A stretch of DNA of 64,000 nt from Citreicoccus inhibens (GCF_019039035.1 NZ_JAHNZT010000006.1:62001-126000), one strand, 5' to 3'. Shown: positions 7,380 through 16,647, counted from the first letter of the stretch. Numbers and translations are program-made. Notes: generated by a model not told the origin, from the letters alone.

Positions 7380-8986
7380 AGCGGCAACCCCACGATGAAC
7401 TCCGTGCCTTCGGCGGGATGCGAGCGCACCCGGATGCTGCCCCCGTGCGCGCGAACGATGGAGTGCGCGGTGGACAGGCCCAGGCCCGTGCCGCCATCCC
7501 GGGTGGTGAAGAACGGCTCGAACAGGTGCCCCATCATCTCCTCCGTGATGCTGCCCGCCGAGTCCCACACGCGAATCTGCGCCTCACGCTCCGCTTGCGA
7601 CAGCGCCACCCGCACCGCGCCCCGAGGCCCCGCCGCCTGCACCCCGTTGCGCACGAGGTTGATGAGCACTTGCCGGAGCTGATCCGGATCCACCGGCGCC
7701 GTCAGCCGGTCCGGCGCGGACACCTCCACCTTGACCTCGCGCGCCAGCGGATCCGCGCGCAGCATGTCCACCGTCTCCACCAGCAGCGCCTCCAGCGCCA
7801 CCTGGCGACGCTGGGGCTCGGGCGGCCTCGCGAAGCGAAGGAAGTCCTCCACCAGCCGCGCCAGCCGGTCCGCCTCGCGCACCAGGATGCCGGTGAGCTT
7901 CTGAACCATCGCGTCGCGCGCGTACTCCTGCGACAAGAGCTGCGCCGAGCCGCGCATCGCGGCCAGTGGATTGCGTAGCTCGTGCGCCAGTTGCGCGGAC
8001 AGCGCCCCCAGGCTGGCCAGACGATCCGCGCGACGCAGGTCCTCTTCCATGCGCCGCAGCTCGGTGAGGTCCTGGAAGACGATGAGGAGCGCGCCGGGCT
8101 CGCCATCCAGCGGCGTCACGGACAGCCCCAAGGTCCTGCGGCCTCCAGGCGTCTCCACGGACAGCTCGCCGCGGGACGCGCGCGGGGCCAGCGCGGCGGC
8201 GCCGGGCATCAATTTCTCAAGAGGCTGTCCCACGCACGCGGCCGGCTCCACATGAAGGATGAGGCTGCCCGCCGCGTTCACGAAGGTGATGCGGCGCTGC
8301 GCGCTGCACGTCACCAGGCCCGAGGGCATCGACGAGAGGATCTGCTGCTGGAGCCGTCCCAGCCGCCGCAGGTCCGCCTCGCTCTGCGACAGGGCCCCAC
8401 CCGCCGCGAAGAGCTGCCGCGACAGGTAGCCCGACAGCACCGCGATGAGCCCCAGCGCGAGCGCGTTCCCGCCCAGGACGAAGAGGAGCCGGCCCGTGAC
8501 GACGGTCCCCCCTTCCGCCACGGCGATTCGCCCCCCCACCAGCATGACCGTGAAGGCGAGCATCGAGCCCGCGGCGGCCCACAGCGCGCCGCGCCGATCG
8601 AGCACCGCGGCCGCCCCCATCACCGCGAGGCTGTAGAGGAACGTGAGCGGAGAGTCCGCCCCACCGCTCAGGTACACCAGGCCGGTGGCGATGACGACGT
8701 CGCTCAGCACCTGTCCCGCGGCATCCCCCTTGCCCGCCGTGCCCCGGCGCAGCCGCAGGCCCGAGACGACGGTGGAGATGTACGCGCCGACGATGACGGC
8801 GAAGAACCACGAGTCGGCGCGGCTGGGCTCCTGCAACGGATGCGTGAGCAGCCGCGCCACCGTGATGACGAGCGACAGGCTCGCCGACACGGTCCGGAAC
8901 GACACCAACCACACCAGGCGCGTGCCCAGTCCACTGGACTGCGTGCGCGCGCCAACCTCCGCGGGACTACTTGATGGCACCGGCAA
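7376..8986 (-). CDS. pilS: PilS, membrane sensor histidine kinase of type IV pilus regulation
   Basis: 536 residues from a TTG at 8986; an in-frame GTG two codons on is equally plausible. About six hydrophobic segments fill residues 25-200, as in PilS proteins. A PAS-like domain ('ILSSMPSGLVTCSAQRRI') covers roughly 215-310. The phosphoacceptor histidine is in 'AHELRNPLAAMRGSAQLL' near residue 335. The HATPase domain shows N box 'QVLINLVRNGVQAA', a G1 region with 'VWDSAGSI' and G2 'GGTGLGLSTAHSIVRAHGG'. It should phosphorylate PilR, whose gene overlaps its stop. It overlaps the pilC 3' end by 20 bp, so the block is co-transcribed. Confidence 0.93.
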   Translation of the reverse strand: MPVPSSSPAEVGARTQSSGLGTRLVWLVSFRTVSASLSLVITVARLLTHPLQEPSRADSWFFAVIVGAYISTVVSGLRLRRGTAGKGDAAGQVLSDVVIATGLVYLSGGADSPLTFLYSLAVMGAAAVLDRRGALWAAAGSMLAFTVMLVGGRIAVAEGGTVVTGRLLFVLGGNALALGLIAVLSGYLSRQLFAAGGALSQSEADLRRLGRLQQQILSSMPSGLVTCSAQRRITFVNAAGSLILHVEPAACVGQPLEKLMPGAAALAPRASRGELSVETPGGRRTLGLSVTPLDGEPGALLIVFQDLTELRRMEEDLRRADRLASLGALSAQLAHELRNPLAAMRGSAQLLSQEYARDAMVQKLTGILVREADRLARLVEDFLRFARPPEPQRRQVALEALLVETVDMLRADPLAREVKVEVSAPDRLTAPVDPDQLRQVLINLVRNGVQAAGPRGAVRVALSQAEREAQIRVWDSAGSITEEMMGHLFEPFFTTRDGGTGLGLSTAHSIVRAHGGSIRVRSHPAEGTEFIVGLPL

Positions 8987-10223
8987 TGGAGAAGATGGGC
9001 AGGTACATGGCGATGAGGAAGCCGCCGACCACGCCGCCGAGGAACACCATGAGAAGCGGCTCGATCATCGCCGTGAGCGCGCTGACGGCGGTGTCCACCT
9101 CGTCATCGTAGAAGTCGGCGATCTTGTTGAGCATCGTGTCCATGGCGCCTGTCGCCTCGCCCACGCCGATCATCTGCACCACCATGGACGGGAACACCTT
9201 GGTCTCCAGGAGCGGACCCGCGATGTTCTTGCCCTCGGAGATCTTCCCGCGCACGTAGTAGATGGCCTCTTCCACCGTGCGGTTACCGGCCGTCTTCGCC
9301 GTCACGTCCAGCGCGTCCAGGATGGGGACGCCGGAGGAGATCATCGTGCCCAGCGTGCGGGTGAAGCGCGCCACGGCCACCTTGCGAAGCACGGTGCCGA
9401 ACAGCGGCGCGGACAGGAAGGCCCGGTCCCAGAACTTGCGGCCCTTGGGCTGGCGGTAGCTGTAGTTGAACGAGACCACCACCACCGTGATGGTGATGAT
9501 GGCGTGCAGGTAGTACGCCTGCGCGATTTCGGAGATGTCCACCACCATCTGGGTGGGCGCCGGCAGCTTCTGGCCGAAGTCCGCGAACATCTTGGCGAAC
9601 ACGGGCGTCACCTTGAGGAGCAGCAGCGCCGTCACGCCGATGGCCACGAGGATGACGATGACCGGGTAGGTCATCGCGCCCTTGACCTTGCGCTTCAGCT
9701 TCTCGCTCTTCTCGCGGTAGGCCGCCAGACGGTTGAGGATGGTGTCGAGGATACCGCCGACCTCACCGGCCGCGCACAGCTGGATGTAGAGCTCGTCGAA
9801 GACCTTGGGGTGGTCCTTGAGGGCGTCCGCGAAGGTGCTGCCCTGCTCCACCTTGCCCTTGATGGCGAACACCACCTTCTTGAAGGCGGGGTTGTCCATC
9901 TGGCTGGCGAGGATGTCCAGACACTGCACCAGCGGCAGACCCGCGTCGATCATCGTCGCGAACTGACGGGTGAAGATGAGGATGTCCTTGCCCGTCACGC
10001 CGCCCATGCCGGGCAGGGAGATCTCCCCATCGAGCGCGCCCTTCTTGCGCACCTTCGTGGGATTGAGGCCGAGGGACTTGAGGCGGGCATTGACCGCCTC
10101 CACGTCCATGGCCTCCATCTCGCCCTTCTTCGTCTCTCCGCCCTTGGTCTTCGCCTCCCAGAGGAACTGGGCCGTGTTCTTCTTGGGCGCCGCCGCCTTC
10201 TGTTGCACTGCCGGTGCTGCCAT
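8967..10223 (-). CDS. pilC: PilC, inner-membrane platform protein of the type IV pilus
   Basis: 418 residues, the usual PilC/GspF size. A basic, Ala/Lys-rich N-terminus precedes two homologous type II secretion F domains. The first holds 'LPGMGGVTGKDILIFTRQFATM' and 'YPVIVILVAIGVTALLL'; the second holds 'RFTRTLGTMISSGVPILDALD'. A terminal hydrophobic helix follows 'TAMIEPLLMVFLGGVVGG'. PilC sits in the inner membrane and links the PilB and PilT motors to the pilin fibre. Located 55 bp after pilT on the same strand and overlapping pilS, matching the order known for Myxococcus. Confidence 0.96.
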   Translation of the reverse strand: MAAPAVQQKAAAPKKNTAQFLWEAKTKGGETKKGEMEAMDVEAVNARLKSLGLNPTKVRKKGALDGEISLPGMGGVTGKDILIFTRQFATMIDAGLPLVQCLDILASQMDNPAFKKVVFAIKGKVEQGSTFADALKDHPKVFDELYIQLCAAGEVGGILDTILNRLAAYREKSEKLKRKVKGAMTYPVIVILVAIGVTALLLLKVTPVFAKMFADFGQKLPAPTQMVVDISEIAQAYYLHAIITITVVVVSFNYSYRQPKGRKFWDRAFLSAPLFGTVLRKVAVARFTRTLGTMISSGVPILDALDVTAKTAGNRTVEEAIYYVRGKISEGKNIAGPLLETKVFPSMVVQMIGVGEATGAMDTMLNKIADFYDDEVDTAVSALTAMIEPLLMVFLGGVVGGFLIAMYLPIFSIAGAIK

Positions 10224-10278
10224 ACCTGGACCTCCGCGGAGGGGGGCGACTCTACCCCGTGGTCTTCATTCCCGAAAA

Positions 10279-11400
10279 CTAACGAGCGCCCGTACCGCCG
10301 GCCGGCCGCTGGCCACCAGGGCCCTGCCCGGAACCGCTGCTCGTGGACAGGATGTTGCGCAGCTCGTCTGGATCACTCGACCGGCCAAAGGCCTCGTCCT
10401 GGGAGATGAGGCGCCGACTCAGCAGCGCCGCCAGGGCCTGGTTGAAGGTCTGCATGCCGTACTTGGCCTGACCGACCTGCATGGACGAGTAGATCTGGTG
10501 GACCTTGTCCTCACGGATGAGGTTCCGGATGGCGGGGTTGGGCACCATCACCTCCAGCGCCAGCACGCGACCCGGGCTGCCCGCGCGTGACAACAGGGAC
10601 TGGCTCATCACGCCCTCCAGCACGAAGGAGAGCTGGGCGCGAACCTGCGGCTGCTGGTACGGCGGGAACACGTCCAGCACGCGGTTGATGGTCTGCACCG
10701 CGCTGTTGGTGTGGAGCGTCGCGTAGCAGATGTGGCCCGTCTCCGCGATGGTGAGCGCCGCCTCGATGGTCTCCAGGTCGCGCAACTCACCGACCAGCAC
10801 CACGTCCGGGTCCTGGCGGAGGATGTACTTGAGGGCCGTCTTGAAGTTCCGCGTGTCCGCACCCACCTCGCGCTGGTTGACGAGGCAGTTCTTGTGCGGG
10901 TGCAGGTACTCGATGGGGTCCTCGATGGTCATGATGTGCTCATGACGCTCGGTGTTGATCTTGTCGATCATCGAGGCCAGCGTGGTGGACTTGCCCGACC
11001 CCGTGGGTCCCGTCACCAGGATGAGGCCGCGCGGCTTCTTCACCAGCTCGGCCACCACCGGCGGCAGGCCCAGCTCCTGGAACGTGAGGATCTTGAACGG
11101 AATGGTCCGGAACGCGCCGGCCACCGCGCCGCGCTGCATGAAGATGTTCGCGCGGAAGCGGGAGAGCCCCTTCACACCGAACGACAAGTCCAGCTCGTTC
11201 TCCTCCTCGAACTTGTGCTTCTGCGCGTCGGTGAGGATGGAGTAGCAGAGCTGCTTGGTCTCCACCGGCGTGAGCGGTGCCGTCTTGAGCGGCACCAGCT
11301 CGCCGTCCACGCGCAGCTGCGGCGGAGAGCCGGTGGTGATGTGGAGGTCGGAGGCGCCCTTCTCGACCATCGCCTTCAGGAGCTGGTGCAGGTTGGCCAC
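10279..11400 (-). CDS. pilT: PilT, type IV pilus retraction ATPase
   Basis: 373 residues. Walker A 'GPTGSGKSTTLA' lies near residue 130, followed by the Asp box 'MTIEDPIEYLHPH', Walker B-like 'DPDVVLVGELRDLETI', the His box 'TGHICYATLHTNSA' and 'NPAIRNLIRE'. The last is the AIRNLIRE helix that distinguishes retraction ATPases from PilB. The C-terminus carries a Gly/Pro-rich tail of about 30 residues. PilT depolymerises pilin to retract the pilus, powering social (S) motility. Separated from pilB by 42 bp and from pilC by 55 bp, in one minus-strand run. Confidence 0.97.
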   Translation of the reverse strand: MANLHQLLKAMVEKGASDLHITTGSPPQLRVDGELVPLKTAPLTPVETKQLCYSILTDAQKHKFEEENELDLSFGVKGLSRFRANIFMQRGAVAGAFRTIPFKILTFQELGLPPVVAELVKKPRGLILVTGPTGSGKSTTLASMIDKINTERHEHIMTIEDPIEYLHPHKNCLVNQREVGADTRNFKTALKYILRQDPDVVLVGELRDLETIEAALTIAETGHICYATLHTNSAVQTINRVLDVFPPYQQPQVRAQLSFVLEGVMSQSLLSRAGSPGRVLALEVMVPNPAIRNLIREDKVHQIYSSMQVGQAKYGMQTFNQALAALLSRRLISQDEAFGRSSDPDELRNILSTSSGSGQGPGGQRPAGGTGAR

Positions 11401-11442
11401 GGATGCGTGTCCTGTCTCGGGGGTAGGGAGGAGAAGCGGTGA

Positions 11443-13143
11443 CTAGAAGCGGTCCGGCGCGGTGTTGCCCACCACTTCTTCGAGCGTGGTGAGGCCATCC
11501 ATCATCTTGCGCAAACCGCTCATGCGCAGGCTGCTCATGCCCAACCGGATGGCCTCCTGCTTCAGCTCGGCGGCGGACGCGCCGTTGATGACCAGCTCCT
11601 TGAGGCCATCCCAGAAAGGCATGACCTCGTAGATGGCCACGCGGCCGCGGTAGCCACGGTCGTTGCAGTCGCGGCAGCCAACCTTCTCGTACATGGTGAA
11701 GGAGCCCAGCTTGTCCGGCGGGACACCTGCGTCGATGAGCGCCTGCTCATCCACCTTGTCCGCGGGCTTCTTGCAGGCCGGGCACAGGCGGCGCGCCAGA
11801 CGCTGGGCCAGGATGAGGTTGAGCGAGGCCGTCACGAGGAACGGCTCGATGCCCATGTTGAGCAGACGGCTGACCGTGCCCGGGGCGTCGTTGGTGTGCA
11901 GCGTGGAGAGCACCAGGTGGCCGGTGAGCGCCGCCTTCACGCCGATCTCCGCCGTCTCGAAGTCGCGGATCTCACCGATCATGATGATGTCGGGGTCCTG
12001 GCGAAGGAACGAGCGCAGCGCGGCCGCGAAGTTCAGGCCGATGTCGTCATGCATCTGCACCTGGTTGATGCCGCCGAAGTTGAACTCGACGGGGTCTTCC
12101 GCGGTGGAGATGTTGGTGCCCACGTCGTTGAGCGACGACAGCGCGGAGTACAGCGTCGTCGTCTTGCCGGAGCCCGTGGGGCCCGTCACCAGCACCATGC
12201 CGTAGGGCCGGTCGATGGCCTCCTTGAAGTCCGCCAGCGGCTTCGGATCAAACCCCAGCTTGGTCATATCGAGCTGGAGGTTGCTCTTGTCGAGCAGACG
12301 CATGACGACCTTCTCGCCGAAGAGCGTGGGGCACACGCTCACGCGGAAGTCCATCTCCTTGCCGCCGCCCATCTTGATCTTGATGCGGCCGTCTTGAGGC
12401 AGGCGGCGCTCGGAGATGTCGAGCGAGGCCATGATCTTCAAGCGGCTGGTGATGGCGTTGCGCAGCTTCATCGGCGGGCGCATCACCTCGTACATCACGC
12501 CGTCGATGCGGAAGCGGACCCGGAAGTCCTTCTCGTACGGCTCGATGTGGATATCGGACGCGCGCTTCTTGATGGCGTCCATGAGGATGAGGTTCACGAG
12601 CTTGACGACCGGCGCGTCATCCGCGGCCTTGGCCATCTCCTCGAGGTTCTCGTGCTCTTCCTTGGCGAGCTCGATGTCGTCGCCCACGTCCCCGACGATG
12701 TCCTCGAGCGAGGGGCCCTTCTCCGCGTAGTAGCGCTCGATGGACTCACGGATGGAGACCTCCGAGGCCACCACCGTCTCAATGTTGTAGCCGGTGAGGA
12801 ACTTCAGGTCGTCCACCGCGAAGATGTTCGACGGGTCGCACATGGCGACGATGAGCGACGGCCCGGCGCGGTTCACCGGGATGACCAGATGCTTCTCGGC
12901 CACCTCCTTGGGAACCAGCTTGATGATGTCCGGGTCGATGTCGAAGTCCTTCAGGTTGATGGCCGGCACGCCGTACTGCTTCGACAGGAAGTCCGTGAGC
13001 TTCGACTCCTCGATGGCGCCCGTCTTGATGAGCGCGGTGCCGATGCGCGTGCCGCTCTTCTGCTGCTCCTCCTGGGCCTTGCGCAGCTGCTGGACGGAGA
13101 TGAGGTTCTCACGCACCAGCAGTTCACCGAGTCGACCGGACAT
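11443..13143 (-). CDS. pilB: PilB, type IV pilus extension ATPase
   Basis: 566 residues. The N-terminal MshEN-like region begins 'MSGRLGELLVRENLISVQQL'. In several PilB proteins this region binds c-di-GMP, but I did not verify the ligand residues. The GspE-type core has 'KRASDIHIEPYEKDFRVRFR', Walker A 'GPTGSGKTTTLYS' near residue 321, 'TAEDPVEFNFGGINQVQ', Walker B 'DPDIIMIGEIRDFETA' and 'LVLSTLHTNDAPG'. Two Cys pairs, in 'LCPACKK' and 'GCRDCND', form the usual zinc-binding tetracysteine insert. First gene of the minus-strand pilus block and presumably the one closest to its promoter in the 194-bp gap upstream. Confidence 0.97.
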   Translation of the reverse strand: MSGRLGELLVRENLISVQQLRKAQEEQQKSGTRIGTALIKTGAIEESKLTDFLSKQYGVPAINLKDFDIDPDIIKLVPKEVAEKHLVIPVNRAGPSLIVAMCDPSNIFAVDDLKFLTGYNIETVVASEVSIRESIERYYAEKGPSLEDIVGDVGDDIELAKEEHENLEEMAKAADDAPVVKLVNLILMDAIKKRASDIHIEPYEKDFRVRFRIDGVMYEVMRPPMKLRNAITSRLKIMASLDISERRLPQDGRIKIKMGGGKEMDFRVSVCPTLFGEKVVMRLLDKSNLQLDMTKLGFDPKPLADFKEAIDRPYGMVLVTGPTGSGKTTTLYSALSSLNDVGTNISTAEDPVEFNFGGINQVQMHDDIGLNFAAALRSFLRQDPDIIMIGEIRDFETAEIGVKAALTGHLVLSTLHTNDAPGTVSRLLNMGIEPFLVTASLNLILAQRLARRLCPACKKPADKVDEQALIDAGVPPDKLGSFTMYEKVGCRDCNDRGYRGRVAIYEVMPFWDGLKELVINGASAAELKQEAIRLGMSSLRMSGLRKMMDGLTTLEEVVGNTAPDRF

Positions 13144-13337
13144 TCTTGAAGCCTCTTGAGCGGATGGAGAAAACGGACCAGCTCCCCACCGCGCTCGGAG
13201 CGCGACGGGGATGTGCTTCAGTGGGTCTTCACCTTGGCACGATTCCCTCGGGATTAGAGGAAACGGACCCGAGGACTGTCAAGGCGCCCCCGTGGCCCTG
13301 AGGTCACGCCAACCCATTGAAGGGACACGGGAAATCG
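13144..13337. other. Intergenic region upstream of pilB, downstream of ribF
   Basis: The 194-bp gap should contain the pilB promoter on the minus strand and the ribF transcription end. I see no clear -10/-35 pair or T-tailed hairpin. A sequence resembling the -24 half of a sigma-54 promoter (TTGGCACG, starting at 13232) faces the plus strand and lacks a -12 element, so it is not annotated. Confidence 0.4.
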
Positions 13338-14264
13338 TCAACCGTCGGCGCGGGCAATCACCGCGCGTGCGGCCTCGACATCGCGCTTGATCTGCCCCAC
13401 CAGCTCGGCGGCGGAGCCGAAGCGCTGCTCGGGGCGCAGCCGCTCCAGGAACTGCACCCGCAGCTCCTGGCCGTACAGGTCCCCACTGAAGTCCAGCAGG
13501 TGCGCCTCGATCGTGACTTCCGAGCCACCGAAGGTGGGCTTCACACCGATGTTCGCCGCGCCCGGGCGCCAGGGGCCGTTGGGTTCCGCCTTCAGGCGCA
13601 CACGGATGGCGTACACCCCCGGCGCGGGGCGCAGCTCGTTCTGCGTGTCCACGTTGGCGGTGGGGAAGCCGATGGTGCGCCCCCGCCCGGCGCCAGAGAC
13701 GACCGTGCCATCCAGGTCGAACGGGCGGCCGAGCAGCCGACGCGCGGCGCTCACCCGACCCTCCAGGATGTACTCGCGCACCTTGGACGAGGAGGCCACC
13801 ACGCCGTCCACGTTCACCACCGGGACCACGTGGACCTGGGCACCTCGGCGCGCGGCCGCCTCGCGCAGCGTCGCCACCGTGCCGCCTCGCGCGGCGCCGT
13901 ACGTGAAGTCACCGCCGACCACCAGGTGCGCGACCTTCAGCTCGTCCAGCAGCGCGCGCTCGAAGTCGGCGGGAGACACCCGCGCATACTCGCGCGAGAA
14001 CGGCTGGACCACGGCCGCGGACAGGCCGCACGCCTCGAACAGCTCCAGCTTGCGCGGCAACAGGGTGATGAGCTTGGGCGCCAGCTCGGGCTGCAACACC
14101 TTGCCCGGATGCGGCAGGAAGGTGAGCGCCGCGGCGGGACCGTGCTGGCGCGCCTCCGCGAAGAGCGCCTGGTGACCCAGGTGGACGCCATCGAAGTTGC
14201 CCAGCGCGAGCGCCTGCCCAGCGAGCTGGTGCCCGGCCTCCGGCACCGAGTGGAAGACCTTCAT
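13338..14264 (-). CDS. ribF: Bifunctional riboflavin kinase / FAD synthetase RibF
   Basis: 308 residues, the normal RibF length. The N-terminal FMN adenylyltransferase half has the nucleotidyl-transferase motif 'ALGNFDGVHLGHQALF' and 'VVGGDFTYGAARGG', followed by the 'SSSKVREYILEGR' helix. The C-terminal riboflavin kinase half (from about residue 190) has 'GRTIGFPTANV', 'PAPGVYAIRV', 'NIGVKPTFGG' and 'VEAHLLDFSGDLYG'-type motifs. It phosphorylates riboflavin to FMN and adenylates FMN to FAD. The ATG at 14264 is chosen because the frame upstream loses all similarity. Divergent from trmB across 84 bp. Confidence 0.96.
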   Translation of the reverse strand: MKVFHSVPEAGHQLAGQALALGNFDGVHLGHQALFAEARQHGPAAALTFLPHPGKVLQPELAPKLITLLPRKLELFEACGLSAAVVQPFSREYARVSPADFERALLDELKVAHLVVGGDFTYGAARGGTVATLREAAARRGAQVHVVPVVNVDGVVASSSKVREYILEGRVSAARRLLGRPFDLDGTVVSGAGRGRTIGFPTANVDTQNELRPAPGVYAIRVRLKAEPNGPWRPGAANIGVKPTFGGSEVTIEAHLLDFSGDLYGQELRVQFLERLRPEQRFGSAAELVGQIKRDVEAARAVIARADG

Positions 14265-14348
14265 GGCTCCCCGGTATACCACCGCCAGCGCTTTTGCCCT
14301 GGTCAACCGCCGCGCCTCCATGTTTAGAGGCGCCCCCTCGCGCCCGCC

Positions 14349-14969
14349 ATGCCCCGCCCTCCTCTGCTCCCCGACCCGGTCGGACTCAAGTTCGTCACCC
14401 TGGACACCCCCCCGGACTGGGATGCCGAGTTCGGCTTCACCGGCCCCCTGGAGCTGGAGATTGGCTCGGGCGCGGGAGGGCACGCGCTGGAGTACTGCCG
14501 CCGCAACCCCACCGTGCGCTTCGTCGCCTTCGAGTGGCGCAAGAAGTACGCGCGCGACACCCAGGCCCGCGGCGAGAAGCTCGGCCTGAAGAACCTGCGC
14601 GTCATCGAGTCCGACGCCCGCTTCGTCGTCCCGCGCATCTTCGCGTCGGGCTCCCTGGCCTGCATCCACCTCCAGTTCCCTGACCCCTGGTGGAAGCGCT
14701 CCCACGCCAAGCGCGCCGTCATTCAGCCGGAGTTCACCCAACTCCTCTTGGACAAGCTCGCTCCGGGCGGCCGCTTCGACATGCGCACCGACGTCCAGGA
14801 CCGCGGCGTGACCATGCTCTCCATCCTGGAAGCCTCGGGATTCAAGAATCCACTAGGTTCCGGTGTTTTCCATCCTTATGACCCGGAGGAGGTGCCCTCG
14901 ACGCGAGAGCGGCGCTATCTGGCGAGCGGGGAGCCGGTCTACAGGGCACGGCTGGTGAAGCCAGGCTGA
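14349..14969 (+). CDS. trmB: tRNA (guanine-N7-)-methyltransferase TrmB
   Basis: 206 residues. SAM-binding motif I 'LELEIGSGAGGHALEYCRR' and the characteristic 'LQFPDPWWKRSHAKRAVIQP' block, in which PDPW(P/W)K-x-RH defines the TrmB family, are both intact. 'FDMRTDVQDRGVTML' and the terminal 'PSTRERRYLASGEPVYRARL' are also typical (S/T-x-x-E-R motif near the end). It methylates G46 in the variable loop of tRNAs. It starts 84 bp from the divergent ribF; no partner gene follows closely. Confidence 0.96.
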   Translation: MPRPPLLPDPVGLKFVTLDTPPDWDAEFGFTGPLELEIGSGAGGHALEYCRRNPTVRFVAFEWRKKYARDTQARGEKLGLKNLRVIESDARFVVPRIFASGSLACIHLQFPDPWWKRSHAKRAVIQPEFTQLLLDKLAPGGRFDMRTDVQDRGVTMLSILEASGFKNPLGSGVFHPYDPEEVPSTRERRYLASGEPVYRARLVKPG

Positions 14970-15076
14970 CCCTTGGGGCGGGCGCCCCCTCGGGACCTCT
15001 TGGCTTCCATGACACGCCGGGTGAGAATCGCCGGGGCTCCCGCTCGGCGGGAGGACGGCACCGGGGGCGACTCAGC

Positions 15077-16129
15077 ATGGGAGACGGCGACAGGAAGAAG
15101 ACTCAGGAGGTCCCCCGTCGATCACCGCCCGGCAACGAGTTCATGGGTCGCACCGTGTTGCTGGTGGACGATGACCCGGCCCAGCTCGCCCACGTCCGCG
15201 ACGGCTTGTCTCCGTATGGTTACACCTTTCGCGAGGCGAACAACGGCGCCCAGGCGCTGTCCGCCATCCGCGAGAACCGGCCCGACCTCATCCTGATGGA
15301 CGTGGAGATGCCGGGGCTGGGCGGCGTGGAGGTGTGCCGCATCGTCAAGGCGAATGGAGGCGAGGGCGGCTTCGGCTTCATCCCCGTCATCCTGATGACG
15401 GCGCGGCAGGCGGCCGGCAAGGTGGAGGGGTTGGAGCTGGGCGCGGACGACTACCTGGTGAAGCCCTTCGACATGCTGGAGTTGGGCGCGCGGGTGAAGT
15501 CCATGCTGCGCCTGAAGGTGCTGCAGGACGCGCTGGTGGAGAAGAACCGCGAGCTGGACAAGGCCAACAAGGAGCTGGCGCGCAAGCGCGAGGAGCTGCT
15601 CGCGCTCAGCCGCACCGACGCGCTCACGGGCCTGTTCAACCGGCGATACTTCGAGGAGCGGATGAACGAGGAGTTCCTCCGCGCGCGGCGCTACCAGTCC
15701 CACCTGTCGCTGGTGATGCTGGACATCGACCACTTCAAGCGCATCAACGACACCTTCGGGCATCCCTTCGGGGACGAGGTGCTCAAGGCCGTGGCGCAGA
15801 CGGCGCGCGCCCGACTGCGCGAGGTGGATCTGCTGGCGCGCTATGGCGGAGAGGAGTTCATCGCCCTGCTCCCCGAGGCCGCGCCCACCGACGCCCTGCG
15901 CGCCTGTGAGCGCGTGCGCGAAGCCATCGAGAACCTGGAGGTCGTGCATCCCAGGGCGGACGGGACGCGACAGAGCGTCCGCCTGACCGCGTCCCTGGGG
16001 CTGGCGACGGTGCCCGCCACGGACCTGCCGAGCGCGGAGACGCTGCTGCGCGCCGCCGACGCGAGCCTCTACGAAGCCAAGGGCGCGGGCCGCAATCGCG
16101 TCCACCAGCACCCGGGCGGCCTCACCTGA
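15077..16129 (+). CDS. Response regulator with GGDEF diguanylate cyclase output
   Basis: 350 residues. Receiver domain (about 25-145) with 'LLVDDDPAQL', phosphoacceptor D75 in 'LILMDVEMPG' and 'DDYLVKPFDM'. A coiled-coil linker at about 150-180 (heptad-like 'ELDKANKELARKREELL') leads to a GGDEF domain starting 'SRTDALTGLFNRRYFEER'. The active site is GGEEF at 257-261, catalytically competent. An RxxD inhibitory site lies five residues before it (R248-D251). This predicts phosphorylation-controlled synthesis of c-di-GMP with product inhibition. An in-frame ATG at 15143 would give a protein starting 'MGRTVLLVDDDP' and may be the real start. No histidine kinase is adjacent. Confidence 0.93.
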   Translation: MGDGDRKKTQEVPRRSPPGNEFMGRTVLLVDDDPAQLAHVRDGLSPYGYTFREANNGAQALSAIRENRPDLILMDVEMPGLGGVEVCRIVKANGGEGGFGFIPVILMTARQAAGKVEGLELGADDYLVKPFDMLELGARVKSMLRLKVLQDALVEKNRELDKANKELARKREELLALSRTDALTGLFNRRYFEERMNEEFLRARRYQSHLSLVMLDIDHFKRINDTFGHPFGDEVLKAVAQTARARLREVDLLARYGGEEFIALLPEAAPTDALRACERVREAIENLEVVHPRADGTRQSVRLTASLGLATVPATDLPSAETLLRAADASLYEAKGAGRNRVHQHPGGLT

Positions 16130-16135
16130 GGCTTT
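16119..16135 (+). terminator. Weak hairpin overlapping the end of the diguanylate cyclase gene
   Basis: GCCTCA (16119-16124) and TGAGGC (16127-16132) form a six-base stem with a two-base spacer that includes the stop codon, followed by TTT. The T-run is short, so termination is only possible. Confidence 0.2.
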
Positions 16136-16169
16136 CCCCCGGCGACGCTTTGACCTAATACCGGGATTC

Positions 16170-16604
16170 ATGCGCGCGACCTCCACAACGACCTGTCTGT
16201 TGCTGGTCCTGCTCGCCGTGGGCGGCTGCAGCGTGAATCAGCCCGACACGCCCATGAAGGCCTACCGGACCTTCCACGGGCATGCGCAGCGCGGCTTGAC
16301 CCAGCGCGATGAGCAAGACTTGCAGAAGGCATACGCCGCGCTGTCACAAGGGACTCAGCAGACGCTGGCGAAGCGCGCGCAGCAGGTGAGCGAGGCCTCG
16401 GGTGGGAAGGTGAAGCCCGAGCCGCTCGCGCTCTTCTTCGCGAATGTCCCCCCGCCTCCCGATGTTACGGAGGTCTCGCTGGTGCGCCAGGAGGGCGACG
16501 AAGCCACCGTGCTCGTTCGCTCATCGGGTGGCACAAGCGAGGTTCGGATGGTGAGGGAGCCGTCCGGATGGAAAGTCGACCTCTCAGCATCCCTCCAGCC
16601 GTGA
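16170..16604 (+). CDS. Small lipoprotein of unknown function
   Basis: 144 residues. A lipoprotein signal peptide is clear: Arg near the start, hydrophobic 'TCLLLVLLAVGGC' and a lipobox with Cys at residue 20. The mature part has a region of about 45 residues containing 'DEQDLQKAYAALSQGTQQTL', then a C-terminal beta-rich stretch ('VTEVSLVRQEGDEATVLVRS', ending with 'GWKVDL'). This resembles NTF2-like or stress-response lipoproteins that end in a similar 'W-K-V' strand. No catalytic residues are recognised. It lies 40 bp after the diguanylate cyclase gene and could share its transcript. Confidence 0.8.
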   Translation: MRATSTTTCLLLVLLAVGGCSVNQPDTPMKAYRTFHGHAQRGLTQRDEQDLQKAYAALSQGTQQTLAKRAQQVSEASGGKVKPEPLALFFANVPPPPDVTEVSLVRQEGDEATVLVRSSGGTSEVRMVREPSGWKVDLSASLQP

Positions 16605-16647
16605 GTCTGGGCATGCCCGGCGAGCGCGCATCAGGTAACGTACAACC

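Noticed and set aside
13232-13250. Possible sigma-54 promoter upstream of pilB
   Set aside because: TTGGCACG fits a -24 element but no GC doublet/TTGC follows at -12, and it points away from pilB.
14970-15000. Terminator after trmB
   Set aside because: GGGGCG and CGCCCC at 14975-14988 are only two bases apart, which cannot form a stable six-base stem, and no T-run follows.
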